From Halomonas urumqiensis (GTDB lineage Bacteria > Pseudomonadota > Gammaproteobacteria > Pseudomonadales > Halomonadaceae), in the NCBI RefSeq assembly GCF_003028575.1, contig NZ_PYUD01000001.1, positions 868,001-932,000 on the forward strand: a stretch of DNA of 64,000 nucleotides, in the 5' to 3' direction. Below, in pieces: positions 53,029 through 61,969 of this stretch. The notes under the pieces were generated by a model. The model had not been told where the DNA came from and did no database searches. It saw nothing but the letters and a program-made list of their open reading frames with translations. How positions within the stretch are numbered: the first letter of the stretch is position 1; every line of letters begins with the position of its first letter. A program made the position numbers and the translations under genes.

Positions 53029-54555
53029 ATGGCGGTGCCACTCTCTCAGAAGACCGTCGAGACGCTTGCTGGTCTCGGCCATGATGTCAGGACGCCGGCG
53101 TATGATCGCCGGCGATTGCGCCCTGGCGTCCTGCATATTGGCCTTGGCAACTTCCATCGCTCGCACATGGCGACCTACCTTGACCGCCTGTTTGCGCGTG
53201 GCGAGGACCAGGACTGGGCGGTCATCGGCGCCGGGGTGATGCCCGCCGATGCCCGCATGCGTCGACGGCTGCACGCCCAGGATTGGCTCTCCACGGTGGT
53301 CGACCTCGACCCCGAAGGGTGCTCGGCGCGGGTGGTGGGGGCCATGGTCGATTTCGTGCCCGTGGTGCCGGCGGCCATTGTCAGGGCGCTGGCGGACCCG
53401 GATGTACGTATCGTCTCCATGACCATCACCGAGGGCGGCTACTTCCTCGATGCCGGCACGGGCCGGCTCGATGCCCGCCATCCCCGGATTCGAGCCGATG
53501 CGGCCGACCCGCGACGCCCCGGCACCATCTTCGGCATGCTGGTCAAGGCGCTGGCCGAGCGTCGGGCGAAAGGGCATCCACCCTTCACGGTGCTCTCCTG
53601 CGACAACCTTCCTGGTAATGGCGAGGTAACCCGCAGCGCTGTCGTCGGCATGGCAGAGCTCGTCGACCGCGACCTGGCTGACTGGATCCGACGCGAGGTG
53701 ACGTTTCCCAATAGCATGGTCGACTGCATCACGCCGAGTACCACGGCGCGCGAGCGCGAGTTGGTCAGCCGCCGTTTCGGCATCGAGGATGCCGCTCCCG
53801 TGGTGTGCGAACCCTTTCGCCAGTGGGTGATCGAGGATCGCTTCTGCGCCGGACGCCCAGCGCTGGAGCGCGTCGGTGTCGAGTTCGTCGACGAGGTCTC
53901 CGACCATGAGACGATGAAGCTGCGAATTCTCAATGCCGGTCACGCCAGTATCGCCTATGTCGCGGCCCTGCTGGGGTATAGGCAGGTGCACACCGCCATG
54001 GGCGACCTTGATATCCGCGAGTGGCTGAGCGCACTTCAGGAACGCGAGATACTTCCTGCCCTGCGGTCGATCGAGGGTAAGGATTACCACGCGTACCGGG
54101 CGAGGGTCGTGGAGCGCTTTCGCAACGCCGAGGTGGCCGACACCGTCTCGCGTCTGTGCGCCAATGGGTCGACGCGACAGCCCAAGTTCATCTTGCCGGC
54201 CATTCGCGACGCCCTCGGCCTGGGACTGCCCGTGGCTGGACTGGCACTGGAGCTTGCACTGTGGTGCCACTATTGCCGGGTGGCCGACGACACGCCGGGG
54301 ATGCCTCCGGTCAGCGATCCCCTGTCGTCACGCCTGCGCACCGGCGCCGTTGAGGCTGCCAAGCAGCCACGGGCCTTCCTGGGCATCAGGGAGATATTCC
54401 ACGACCTGGCCGAGGCGCCTAAGCTTTGCGACGCCTTCGCCCGCTGGCTGGCGCTGATCGACTCGCACGGACCACGCGCGGCGATCCGGCACTACATCGA
54501 TGCCGGCGGTCACCACTCTTCCAGCTTCCATACGTCGTATGCCGGCTCCTCGTAG
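53029..54555 (+). CDS. second mannitol dehydrogenase family protein
   Basis: The 508-residue paralogue shares the long-chain polyol dehydrogenase plan: VLHIGLGNFHRSHMATYLD, SMTITEGGYFL, SCDNLPGNGE and KLRILNAGHASIAYVAALLG with the KxxxxNxxH catalytic set. It differs enough from the upstream mtlK to suggest another substrate, such as D-arabinitol (giving xylulose for XylB). GGAGA precedes the ATG at 53029; starts at 52993 or a GTG at 52981 overlapping the transaldolase stop are alternatives. The last 46 bases overlap the convergent NIF3-like gene. Confidence 0.9.
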   Translation: MAVPLSQKTVETLAGLGHDVRTPAYDRRRLRPGVLHIGLGNFHRSHMATYLDRLFARGEDQDWAVIGAGVMPADARMRRRLHAQDWLSTVVDLDPEGCSARVVGAMVDFVPVVPAAIVRALADPDVRIVSMTITEGGYFLDAGTGRLDARHPRIRADAADPRRPGTIFGMLVKALAERRAKGHPPFTVLSCDNLPGNGEVTRSAVVGMAELVDRDLADWIRREVTFPNSMVDCITPSTTARERELVSRRFGIEDAAPVVCEPFRQWVIEDRFCAGRPALERVGVEFVDEVSDHETMKLRILNAGHASIAYVAALLGYRQVHTAMGDLDIREWLSALQEREILPALRSIEGKDYHAYRARVVERFRNAEVADTVSRLCANGSTRQPKFILPAIRDALGLGLPVAGLALELALWCHYCRVADDTPGMPPVSDPLSSRLRTGAVEAAKQPRAFLGIREIFHDLAEAPKLCDAFARWLALIDSHGPRAAIRHYIDAGGHHSSSFHTSYAGSS

Positions 54556-54821
54556 GGGTGGGCCAGCTTGAGTGCGGCCACGGCGGTTCCGATCAGCGAG
54601 TCCTCGCAGACCAGCTCCACCTTGAGTTCCTCGACCTGTTCCAGGTCGCCGACCTCGCCGATGTGTGGGTTGGCCCCCGGAAGCGGGCGGAATTGCCCGG
54701 TGCCCAGCGTTTGGAAGCAGCAGGCTTCGTAATCGCCGATGCGCCCGGCGCCGGTCGCGAACACGGACTCCTTGACCGCTTCCGCCTCTTCACGGGGAAC
54801 GAAGAACGCGAGCTTGTACAT
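54510..54821 (-). CDS. NIF3/YqfO-type PII-fold small protein
   Basis: The 103-residue protein resembles the short stand-alone form of the NGG1p-interacting factor 3 middle domain (PII/CutA-like fold). It starts MYKLAFFVPREEAEAVKESV and contains GAGRIGDYEACCF and AHPYEEPAYDVW, all family hallmarks. AGGAG precedes the ATG. Function is not established; structural relatives bind metal or small ligands. It converges on the second mannitol dehydrogenase with a 46-base overlap of coding ends. Confidence 0.88.
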   Translation of the reverse strand: MYKLAFFVPREEAEAVKESVFATGAGRIGDYEACCFQTLGTGQFRPLPGANPHIGEVGDLEQVEELKVELVCEDSLIGTAVAALKLAHPYEEPAYDVWKLEEW

Positions 54822-54928
54822 GACTCGTCTCCTGGATGGCGTGTGGTTACCCTTGTGCCATGGACGGCCGGGTAAGTCGACCGTCCCCGATACGCTTCAA
54901 TTCACGGGTATGGCGCAGGAGAGACCCC

Positions 54929-55777
54929 ATGGACGAGACATTGAACGCACGGCTGCACGAGGCGGGGATAGCGCCGCGTGGTGACCTTCAGCCGTTATCC
55001 GGCGGTGATATTGCGGCGGTATACCGGTTGGCGACCCAACAGGGCGAAGTGGTGGTCAAGCATGACGATGCCACACGCCTGGCCGGTGAAGCCGATGGGC
55101 TACGCGCGCTGCGTGCGGCGCGAAGTGGTCTGGTGGTGCCGTCGGTGCTGGCCGAGGGCGATGGATGGCTGGTGATGGAAGCGCTGGTCAGCGCACCGCG
55201 CTCCGCCGCGAGTGATGCCGCGCTTGGTGAGGGATTGCGCCGGTTGCATGCCGTCACCGGGGAGACCCACGGATGGCCGACCGACAATGCCTGTGGCCAC
55301 ACGCCACAACCCAACGCACCCATGGATGATGGCCGCGTCTTTCAGCGCGAACGCCGTCTTTTGCCGCTGGCGCGGGCCTGCCACGCTCGCGGCCTGCTCG
55401 ATGCTCGCCTGCGCGGGCGTATCGAGAAACTGGCCCACGAGTTGGAATCGTGGTTGCCGGATGTCCCGCCAAGCCTGATTCATGGAGACCTGTGGTCGGG
55501 TAACTTGCTGTTTACCGCGTCGGGTCCTGCGATCATCGACCCGGCGGTGTATCGCCATTACCCCGACGTGGATCTCGCCATGCTGACCCTGTTCGGATCC
55601 CCGGGCGAGGCGTTCTTCGAGGCCTACTGGAACGCCGATGCGCCGGACGACTGGCCGAGGCGCGAAGCGCTGTTCCAGCTCTATCCGCTGCTCAACCATC
55701 TGCTGTTGTTCGGTGGAGGCTATCGCGCTGCGATAGAGCGTTCCTTGGCGCGTCTGGACCAGGTTTTTCTTGATTAA
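54929..55777 (+). CDS. fructosamine/ketosamine-3-kinase
   Basis: The 282-residue protein is a fructosamine-3-kinase-type enzyme that phosphorylates sugar adducts on glycated proteins so they fall off. Key motifs are GGDIAAVYRL (nucleotide loop), VVVKHDD (catalytic Lys), IHGDLWSGNLL (catalytic Asp, about 189-199) and IIDPAVYRHYPDVDLAML (metal-binding Asp). GGAGA precedes the ATG. It is divergent from the NIF3-like gene. Location next to the fructose-generating polyol operon fits a repair role. Confidence 0.9.
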   Translation: MDETLNARLHEAGIAPRGDLQPLSGGDIAAVYRLATQQGEVVVKHDDATRLAGEADGLRALRAARSGLVVPSVLAEGDGWLVMEALVSAPRSAASDAALGEGLRRLHAVTGETHGWPTDNACGHTPQPNAPMDDGRVFQRERRLLPLARACHARGLLDARLRGRIEKLAHELESWLPDVPPSLIHGDLWSGNLLFTASGPAIIDPAVYRHYPDVDLAMLTLFGSPGEAFFEAYWNADAPDDWPRREALFQLYPLLNHLLLFGGGYRAAIERSLARLDQVFLD

Positions 55778-56134
55778 CACATCATGAATAAGCAGAAGAA
55801 CTTGCTCACATGGCATTTATCGTCAACCTTGTAGGTGTACCCGTGTACTTGACTAGTTGCCATGGGATAACGGCGCTGCTACAGCCATGATGGGCAAGTT
55901 GTGATGTTTCAAACGTTATTTTCTGGCTGGGCCATTCCAGTCATTATGTTCTAATCATTATATTCTAATTGCGCGGTTGTGGATGTTTAATCGAATTATG
56001 GGGGATCTACACATCGGCGGGTAGATAAACGTTCGCACAATAACGAGATTGCCCCACACAGTGAGTGTCGAGCATGAAGAGGAACTGACATCTCGTGGCG
56101 GTGCGACGCCCGCATGCGTAACGGAGGACGTGAC
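55778..56134. other. AT-rich intergenic region
   Basis: This 357-base stretch has lower GC than its surroundings and no convincing ORF. It holds a 14-base tandem repeat (55942-55969), several AT-rich -10-like hexamers and the ribosome site of the downstream DUF1269 gene. I see no terminator or RNA gene with a strong structure. Confidence 0.6.
55942..55969. repeat. tandem 14-base repeat upstream of the DUF1269 gene
   Basis: CATTATGTTCTAAT is followed directly by CATTATATTCTAAT, differing at one base. The repeats could form a regulator site or hold alternative -10 boxes for the downstream gene about 165 bases away. Confidence 0.6.
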
Positions 56135-56671
56135 ATGCAACGTCTCTATTTTTTGACGCCTGACCTCGATACCACCGTCAGTATCGCCCATGAACTGAAC
56201 GACCTTGGCCTGTCCAAGCGCGAAGTTCACGTGACGGGGCGTGACTGGCAGCACCTTGAGGAGCGCGGGGTCAACAACGCCACGCTGCGCCAGACCTCGG
56301 ATGTGGTCCATGCCGCCTGGCGCGGCGTCAAATTCGGCGTACCTCTGGGGCTGCTCCTTGGGGTCGTGGTGTATTACGTCCTCGGAGAGGGACTGGGCTC
56401 CATGGGTATCGCGGGTGTCATCATCGGTATGGGAGTGTTTGGTGGCTTGTTCGGGGTCTGGACCAGCACCATGGTGGGGGTGTCGGTGCACGATGTGAAA
56501 GTCGACAAGTACGAGGATGAGATCGAAGAGGGCGCCTTTCTGATGATGGTGGATGTCGCCAACCAGCGCGAAGACGAGGTGTATTCGGTCATCCACCGCC
56601 ACCATCCAGAGGTGATCATCGACAAGGTCTCTCGGGAGGAGCTCAAGCACCATAGCGGCACGGGTGCATAA
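56135..56671 (+). CDS. DUF1269-type small membrane-associated protein
   Basis: This 178-residue protein has a cytosolic N-terminal domain (MQRLYFLTPDLDTTVSIAHE), two hydrophobic segments in the middle (about 68-85 and 90-115, glycine-rich) and a C-terminal domain ending VIIDKVSREEL. It looks like the DUF1269 group, whose members are often stress-linked, but the function is unknown. GGAGG precedes the ATG. An upstream in-frame ATG (56114) is less likely. Confidence 0.7.
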   Translation: MQRLYFLTPDLDTTVSIAHELNDLGLSKREVHVTGRDWQHLEERGVNNATLRQTSDVVHAAWRGVKFGVPLGLLLGVVVYYVLGEGLGSMGIAGVIIGMGVFGGLFGVWTSTMVGVSVHDVKVDKYEDEIEEGAFLMMVDVANQREDEVYSVIHRHHPEVIIDKVSREELKHHSGTGA

Positions 56672-56710
56672 TCAAGGTAATAATTTACTGATACATCAAT
56701 ACACCTTGAT
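56671..56710. promoter_or_regulatory. AT-rich inverted repeat after the DUF1269 gene
   Basis: ATCAAGGT (56671-56678) and ACCTTGAT (56703-56710) form an 8-base-pair stem with a 24-base loop right at the gene's stop. A further pair, GCCGCCA and TGGCGGC, occurs about 65 bases downstream. They may be a weak terminator or sites upstream of the cytochrome oxidase operon. Confidence 0.35.
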
Positions 56711-56938
56711 ATGCTGACTGTTGTCATGCTTGTTTCCTAGATTCGTTCTGATGATTTATTTTGTCAGGCCTTGATGCCGCCATTTTGTTTATAACATTCA
56801 ATGCCTGTTTTGGCGGCCTGGCAAACGACGGGCTATGCTCAGTGAAAGATTTATTTAAGTATTCGATATTTATTTATCGTAATCAAGACATCACGTTTCC
56901 AGATGCCTATACGCTGACCAACGTGGGGGAGCGTGCCC

Positions 56939-58336
56939 ATGGCGATGGCGGTTGCGTTGATCGTGCTGGCGGTGGGCTCGGTGCTGTTCTTCCTGTTCAG
57001 CCCCTGGCATCTCACTCCCCTGGCTTCCAACTGGGAAGCCATCGACAGAACCATCAGCATCTCCTTCTGGGTCACGGGCCTTGTGTTTCTGGCGGTGACG
57101 CTTTTCATGGCCTTGGCGCTAGTCCGCTTTGGCTACCAGAAGCAGAGGCGCTCGCGCTACGAACCTGAAAACAAGCCACTCGAAGCCTGGCTCACCGGGC
57201 TCACTACCCTGGGTATCGCAGCCCTGCTTGCGCCGGGTCTGTTCGTTTGGGGATCATTCGTCAGTGTGCCGGAGGACGCCCACGAGGTCGAAGTCGTGGC
57301 CCAGCAGTGGCATTGGGGCTTCAGGTTTCCCGGTGAGGACGGCACCCTTGGCGCGGCTCGCTCAAGCTTGATCGATGCGGGGAATCCCTTTGGCATCGAC
57401 CCCGACGATCCCCATGGCCAGGATGATGTGCTGGTGGAGAATCCGCGGCTGCTGCTGCCCGTCGACCGCCCCGTCAAGCTGATCCTGCGATCGAAGGATG
57501 TCATCCACAATTTCAAGGTGGCGCCGTTTCGCGCCAAGATGGACGTCGTGCCTGGCCAGACGTCCTATTTCTGGCTGACCCCGACCCAGACAGGCGAGTT
57601 CGAGGCGGTGTGTGCCGAGCTTTGCGGCATCGCCCACTTTGCCATGCGCGCCAAGGTGGCCGTGGTGGAGCAGCCAAGCTTCGATGCGTGGTTGGCCGAG
57701 CAGCCAACCTACGCCGAGCTTGAATCACTTGAACCGGCTGACCCCGATGCGGGGGCTGAGCGGTTTTCCGCTTGCGTGGCCTGTCATGGGCCCCAGGGAG
57801 AAGGGCAGCAGGCGATCAATGCGCCGCGCCTGGCCGGGCTTGATCGCGACTACTTCACCCGACAACTGCACCTTTTTCAAAGCGGCGCCCGCGGCACCCA
57901 CGAGGCCGACCGATTCGGCCAGCAGATGCGTCCCTTCGCGACGTCCTTGAGTGATCAGGCGATCCGCGATATCGCGGCCTACGTCGAGACCCTGCCGGTA
58001 ACGCCCACCCGGGACACGATCATCGGCGACGCCGAACGTGGGGCTCGGCTGTATCGCACCTGTGCCAGTTGCCATGGTGCCCAGGGGGCGGGCATGGCGG
58101 CGTTCAAGGCGCCACGCCTGGCCGGTATGAATGATTGGTACCTGGTGCGGCAGTTGCGGCATTTCCGGGATGGCATCCGCGGTCGCCACCCCCAGGATGG
58201 CTACGGTAACCAGATGGTCGACATGGCCCAGATCCTGATCGATGACAGGGCGCTTGCCGATGTCACCGCCTATATCGGCACCCTTGCCCAGCAGACGGCC
58301 GCATCGAATGTCGATGCGACGCGCACCGAGGAGTGA
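56939..58336 (+). CDS. coxB: cytochrome c oxidase subunit II with two cytochrome c domains
   Basis: The 465-residue product has two N-terminal membrane helices (about 5-22 and 45-65, with a third near 90-110). The periplasmic CuA domain has ligands His190, Cys225, Cys229, His233 and Met236 in CAELCGIAHFAM. Two C-terminal cytochrome c domains follow, with heme sites CVACH (279-283) and CASCH (375-379). The fused hemes would accept electrons for CuA directly. The ATG at 56939 has GGGGGAG upstream. It leads a five-gene oxidase operon. Confidence 0.92.
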   Translation: MAMAVALIVLAVGSVLFFLFSPWHLTPLASNWEAIDRTISISFWVTGLVFLAVTLFMALALVRFGYQKQRRSRYEPENKPLEAWLTGLTTLGIAALLAPGLFVWGSFVSVPEDAHEVEVVAQQWHWGFRFPGEDGTLGAARSSLIDAGNPFGIDPDDPHGQDDVLVENPRLLLPVDRPVKLILRSKDVIHNFKVAPFRAKMDVVPGQTSYFWLTPTQTGEFEAVCAELCGIAHFAMRAKVAVVEQPSFDAWLAEQPTYAELESLEPADPDAGAERFSACVACHGPQGEGQQAINAPRLAGLDRDYFTRQLHLFQSGARGTHEADRFGQQMRPFATSLSDQAIRDIAAYVETLPVTPTRDTIIGDAERGARLYRTCASCHGAQGAGMAAFKAPRLAGMNDWYLVRQLRHFRDGIRGRHPQDGYGNQMVDMAQILIDDRALADVTAYIGTLAQQTAASNVDATRTEE

Positions 58337-58339
58337 CTC

Positions 58340-60136
58340 ATGGCCGAACGAGAATACGATGCCAGCTCCCATGCGCCACCGGCCGAGGTCGGCGAAATGG
58401 AGCTGGTTCATCCCAGGACCTTCATCGGCAAGTATATCTGGAGCCAGGATGCCAAGGTCATCGCCATCCAGTACGGCCTGACAGCCACCGCCATCGGCTT
58501 GGTGGCCCTGGTACTGTCGATCCTGATTCGGTTGCAGCTCGGTTTTCCCAACAGCGTGTCGTTGATTGATCCCGCAAGCTACCTGCAGCACGTCACCATG
58601 CACGGCATGATCATGGTGGTCTATCTGCTCACGGCCATCCTGCTCGGCGGTTTCGGTAATTACTTGATTCCGCTGATGTGTGGTGCACGGGACATGGCCT
58701 TTCCCTACCTCAACATGCTCAGTTTCTGGACCTACCTGCTCTCCGTGCTGATTCTGGTTGCCGGTTTCTTCGTGCCTGGCGGCAGTAGCGGGGCGGGATG
58801 GACGCTGTATCCCCCGCAGTCGATCAGTCCGGGTACGCCAGGGGTGGATGGGGGGATCGTGTTGATGCTGGTGTCGCTTGCAGTGTTCATCATCGGCTTC
58901 ACCATGGGCGGCCTGAACTATGTGGTCACGGTGTTGCAGGCGCGCACACGGGGCATGACGCTGATGCGTTTACCGCTGACGGTGTGGGGTATCTTCATGG
59001 CCACGGTGATGGCGCTGCTGGCGTTCCCCGCACTGCTGGTGGCGGCCTTGATGCTATTGATGGATCTGCTGTTGGGCACCAGTTTCTTCATGCCCGAGAT
59101 GCTGGCGATGGGCGAGATCACCGAACGCGAGGGCGGAAGCCCCTTGCTGTTCCAGCACCTGTTCTGGTTCTTCGGCCACCCCGAGGTCTACATCGTGGCG
59201 CTGCCTGCCTTCGGCATCGTGTCGGACCTGCTCGCCGTGCATGCTCGCAAGAACATCTTCGGCTATCGGATGATGGTCTGGGCGTTGATCATCATCGGTG
59301 TGCTGAGCTTCGTGGTCTGGGCGCACCACATGTTCGTCAGTGGCATGAACCCCTATTTCGGCTTCCTGTTCGCCACCACCACCCTGATCATCGCCGTGCC
59401 CACGGCCATCAAGGTGTACAACTGGGTGTTGACCCTGTGGCGAGGCAATATCCGTTTCACGGTGCCGATGCTGTTCGCCATCGGTTTTTTGTTCACCTTC
59501 GTCAATGGCGGGCTGAGCGGGCTGTTCCTTGGCAATGTCACCGCGGACGTACCACTCTCGGATACCTATTTCGTGGTCGGCCATTTCCACATGGTAATGG
59601 CGGTGGCGCCGATCATGGTGATCTTCGGAGCGATCTACCACTGGTACCCCAAGATGACGGGGCGCATGCTCAACGATACCCTCGGCAAGATCCACTTCTG
59701 GGTGACCTTCCTCGGCACCTACCTGATCTACTACCCCATGCACTTCATCGGACTCGAGGGCGTACCGAGGCGCTATTACGCCTACGGCGAGACCACGTTC
59801 ATTTCCGACTCCGTGCAGACGCTCAACGCCGGTATCACCATTGCCGCGATCATCGTCGCCGCAACTCAGCTGTTGTTCCTGTTCAACCTGGCATGGAGCT
59901 ATTTCCGGGGCCGGGAATCCGGCCCCAACCCCTGGCAAGCCACCACCCTGGAGTGGCAGACCCCCCACACGCCCCCCCGTCACGGCAACTTCGGTGATGC
60001 GCTGCCCGTCGTGTATCGCTGGCCGTACGACTATGGTGTGCCCGGTGCCAAGGACGACTTCATTCCCCAGAACGTGCCACCCGAAGCCGTGGAATATCTG
60101 GATGGCGCCCACGCCACCGGCAAGGGGGCGACATGA
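58340..60136 (+). CDS. coxA: heme-copper oxidase subunit I
   Basis: The 598-residue catalytic subunit reduces oxygen to water and pumps protons. Ligands seen are His88 and His417 (low-spin heme), His280 with cross-linkable Tyr284 in GHPEVY, His329-His330 (CuB) and His415 (high-spin heme). Asp118/Asn125 of DMAFPYLN mark the D-channel, the GHPEV glutamate marks an A1-type enzyme, and Lys358 marks the K-channel. The C-terminal tail of about 70 residues is cytosolic. It is 3 bases after coxB and overlaps the next gene by ATGA. Confidence 0.95.
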   Translation: MAEREYDASSHAPPAEVGEMELVHPRTFIGKYIWSQDAKVIAIQYGLTATAIGLVALVLSILIRLQLGFPNSVSLIDPASYLQHVTMHGMIMVVYLLTAILLGGFGNYLIPLMCGARDMAFPYLNMLSFWTYLLSVLILVAGFFVPGGSSGAGWTLYPPQSISPGTPGVDGGIVLMLVSLAVFIIGFTMGGLNYVVTVLQARTRGMTLMRLPLTVWGIFMATVMALLAFPALLVAALMLLMDLLLGTSFFMPEMLAMGEITEREGGSPLLFQHLFWFFGHPEVYIVALPAFGIVSDLLAVHARKNIFGYRMMVWALIIIGVLSFVVWAHHMFVSGMNPYFGFLFATTTLIIAVPTAIKVYNWVLTLWRGNIRFTVPMLFAIGFLFTFVNGGLSGLFLGNVTADVPLSDTYFVVGHFHMVMAVAPIMVIFGAIYHWYPKMTGRMLNDTLGKIHFWVTFLGTYLIYYPMHFIGLEGVPRRYYAYGETTFISDSVQTLNAGITIAAIIVAATQLLFLFNLAWSYFRGRESGPNPWQATTLEWQTPHTPPRHGNFGDALPVVYRWPYDYGVPGAKDDFIPQNVPPEAVEYLDGAHATGKGAT

Positions 60137-60801
60137 CGGTAACCCTGACGTTCCTGGCGTTGTTGATGGCGGGGTTCGTCGCATGGCTGTTCAGCCACTC
60201 GGTCAATGTGCGGCCATGGGTCGCGGGTTCAAGCGAGACGGCCCGTCGAACTCAGGTACCCGAGTGGGTCACTGCGCCACGCATGGGGCTGATGGTGTTG
60301 CTCGCGACAGTGACCTCAGTTTTCACCCTGATCATCAGCGCCTATCTGATGCGCATGGAGATGGGCGCTGACTGGCATCCGCTGCCCGACTCGGCACTGT
60401 TGTGGTTCAACAGTGCGCTGCTGGTGCTGGCAAGCGTGGCGCTACATGGCGCCTGGCGGGCGGCACGGCAGGATGCTGTGGAGCGCGTGCGCCATCTGCT
60501 GATCGCCGGGGGAGGGCTTTCCGCGTTGTTTGTGGTCGGCCAACTGCTGGTCTGGCGACAGCTTGCGGTCGAAGGCTATTACCTGGCGACCAACCCGGCC
60601 AATGCCTTCTATTACCTGCTGACGTCCCTGCATGGGCTGCATCTATTGGGGGGCCTGGTTGCCTGGGCCAAGGTATTCCGGCGACTCCAGCGCGGTGGCG
60701 AACCTGCCCGGTTGCGCAGTGGCATCGAGCTGTGCGCGGTGTACTGGGATTTCCTGCTGCTGGTGTGGGTGGTGGTGTTTGCCCTGTTGCTCAAGACCTG
60801 A
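60133..60801 (+). CDS. cytochrome oxidase subunit III-like protein, first copy
   Basis: A 222-residue membrane protein with five or more hydrophobic segments and subunit III features (LVWRQLAVEGYYLATNPANA, SLHGLHLLGGLVAWAKVF, LCAVYWDFLLLVWVVVFAL). The start overlaps the coxA stop (ATGA). A second subunit III-type gene follows 13 bases later, so this operon carries two. One may be an accessory or divergent copy, since the first lacks several residues shared with classical CoxC. Confidence 0.82.
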   Translation: MTVTLTFLALLMAGFVAWLFSHSVNVRPWVAGSSETARRTQVPEWVTAPRMGLMVLLATVTSVFTLIISAYLMRMEMGADWHPLPDSALLWFNSALLVLASVALHGAWRAARQDAVERVRHLLIAGGGLSALFVVGQLLVWRQLAVEGYYLATNPANAFYYLLTSLHGLHLLGGLVAWAKVFRRLQRGGEPARLRSGIELCAVYWDFLLLVWVVVFALLLKT

Positions 60802-60814
60802 CGAGGAGGCTTGC

Positions 60815-61525
60815 ATGGCGTATTCGGCACCCAGCGGGGCACCGCTCGAACCCGGCTTGAGAGGGATGGTCGATGACTTCTCCTCCGATCAGCGGGCCTT
60901 CAAGGATGTCTCCTGGGGCAAGGTGATGATGTGGGCCTTCATCCTCAGCGACATCTTCATTTTCGCGTGTTTCCTGATTGGCTACATGCAAGTGCGAATT
61001 ACCTCCACCGCACCCTGGCCGATTGGCAGTGAGGTGTTCGCCCTGGAGGTGGCTGGGGCGCATATTCCGTTGCTGCTGATCGCGATCATGACCTTCGTGC
61101 TGATCAGCAGTAGCGGCACCATGGCGCTCGCGGTCAAGTACGGTTATGAGCGCAACCGGCGCGTCACGGCGTTGTTGCTGCTTGCGACCGCCCTGCTTGG
61201 TGGCACCTTCGTCGGCATGCAGGTGTTCGAGTGGTCCAAGCTCATCGAGGAAGGGGTGCGCCCCTGGGGCAACCCCTGGGGAGCGGCCCAGTTCGGCGCG
61301 ACGTTCTTTCTGATTACCGGGTTTCATGGCACCCACGTCAGCATCGGGGTGCTGTGTCTATTCATCATGGCGGTCAAGGTGGCGCGCGGCTCGCTTGAAA
61401 CCGGCAGCCCCGGCTTCCTCACCGGGCGTCGCGGGCGCTACGAGATGGTCGAGCTACTTGGGCTTTACTGGCATTTCGTGGACCTGGTCTGGGTCTTCAT
61501 CTTCGCATTCTTTTACCTGTGGTAG
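60815..61525 (+). CDS. coxC: cytochrome c oxidase subunit III
   Basis: The 236-residue protein has about five to seven helices and the subunit III signatures WAFILSDIFIFACFLIGY, GTMALAVKYG, LITGFHGTHVSIGVLCLF and LYWHFVDLVWVFIFAFFYLW. It stabilises subunit I and lines oxygen access. GAGGAG lies 6 bases before the ATG. The long in-frame upstream reading is inside the previous gene and was discarded. Confidence 0.9.
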   Translation: MAYSAPSGAPLEPGLRGMVDDFSSDQRAFKDVSWGKVMMWAFILSDIFIFACFLIGYMQVRITSTAPWPIGSEVFALEVAGAHIPLLLIAIMTFVLISSSGTMALAVKYGYERNRRVTALLLLATALLGGTFVGMQVFEWSKLIEEGVRPWGNPWGAAQFGATFFLITGFHGTHVSIGVLCLFIMAVKVARGSLETGSPGFLTGRRGRYEMVELLGLYWHFVDLVWVFIFAFFYLW

Positions 61526-61561
61526 GCACGTAAGGCGATGCCGTTTGTCGGGGAGGGCGAT

Positions 61562-61915
61562 ATGGCGCATCAACAGGTTCACCAACGCAAGGGGCACGTT
61601 CAAAACCGGGACAGCCAGCACCATCCACTTAGTGCCTATCTGTGGGTGTGGTTCGCGCTGTTCGTGCTGAGTGTGCTGTCATACCTGGTGGATTACTCCA
61701 ATCTCGAGGGTTACCCGAAGTGGGGGTTGATCACGCTGCTCATGCTGCTCAAGGCCGGCTTGATCATGGCGTTCTTCATGCACATGGCCTGGGAGCGTCT
61801 GGCGATCATCTGCGCGGTGTTGATACCACCTGGTGCGTTGCTGTTCTTTATGCTGCTGATGGCGATAGAAGGGCAGTACGTATTGACGACCCGGCTGCAG
61901 AACGTTCTTCCATGA
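61562..61915 (+). CDS. cytochrome c oxidase subunit IV-like protein
   Basis: The 117-residue product has three hydrophobic segments (about 30-48, 55-75, 82-105) and the CoxD/CyoD-type motif AGLIMAFFMHMAWERL. A His/Gln-rich N-terminus precedes them. GGGGAGG lies before the ATG. It is the last gene of the oxidase operon; no assembly factor genes are within the window. Confidence 0.87.
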   Translation: MAHQQVHQRKGHVQNRDSQHHPLSAYLWVWFALFVLSVLSYLVDYSNLEGYPKWGLITLLMLLKAGLIMAFFMHMAWERLAIICAVLIPPGALLFFMLLMAIEGQYVLTTRLQNVLP

Positions 61916-61969
61916 TGGCGGCTACGCTGGGGCGATCTTCACGCGCCGGGGCGCTGGTGCCACGACGGA

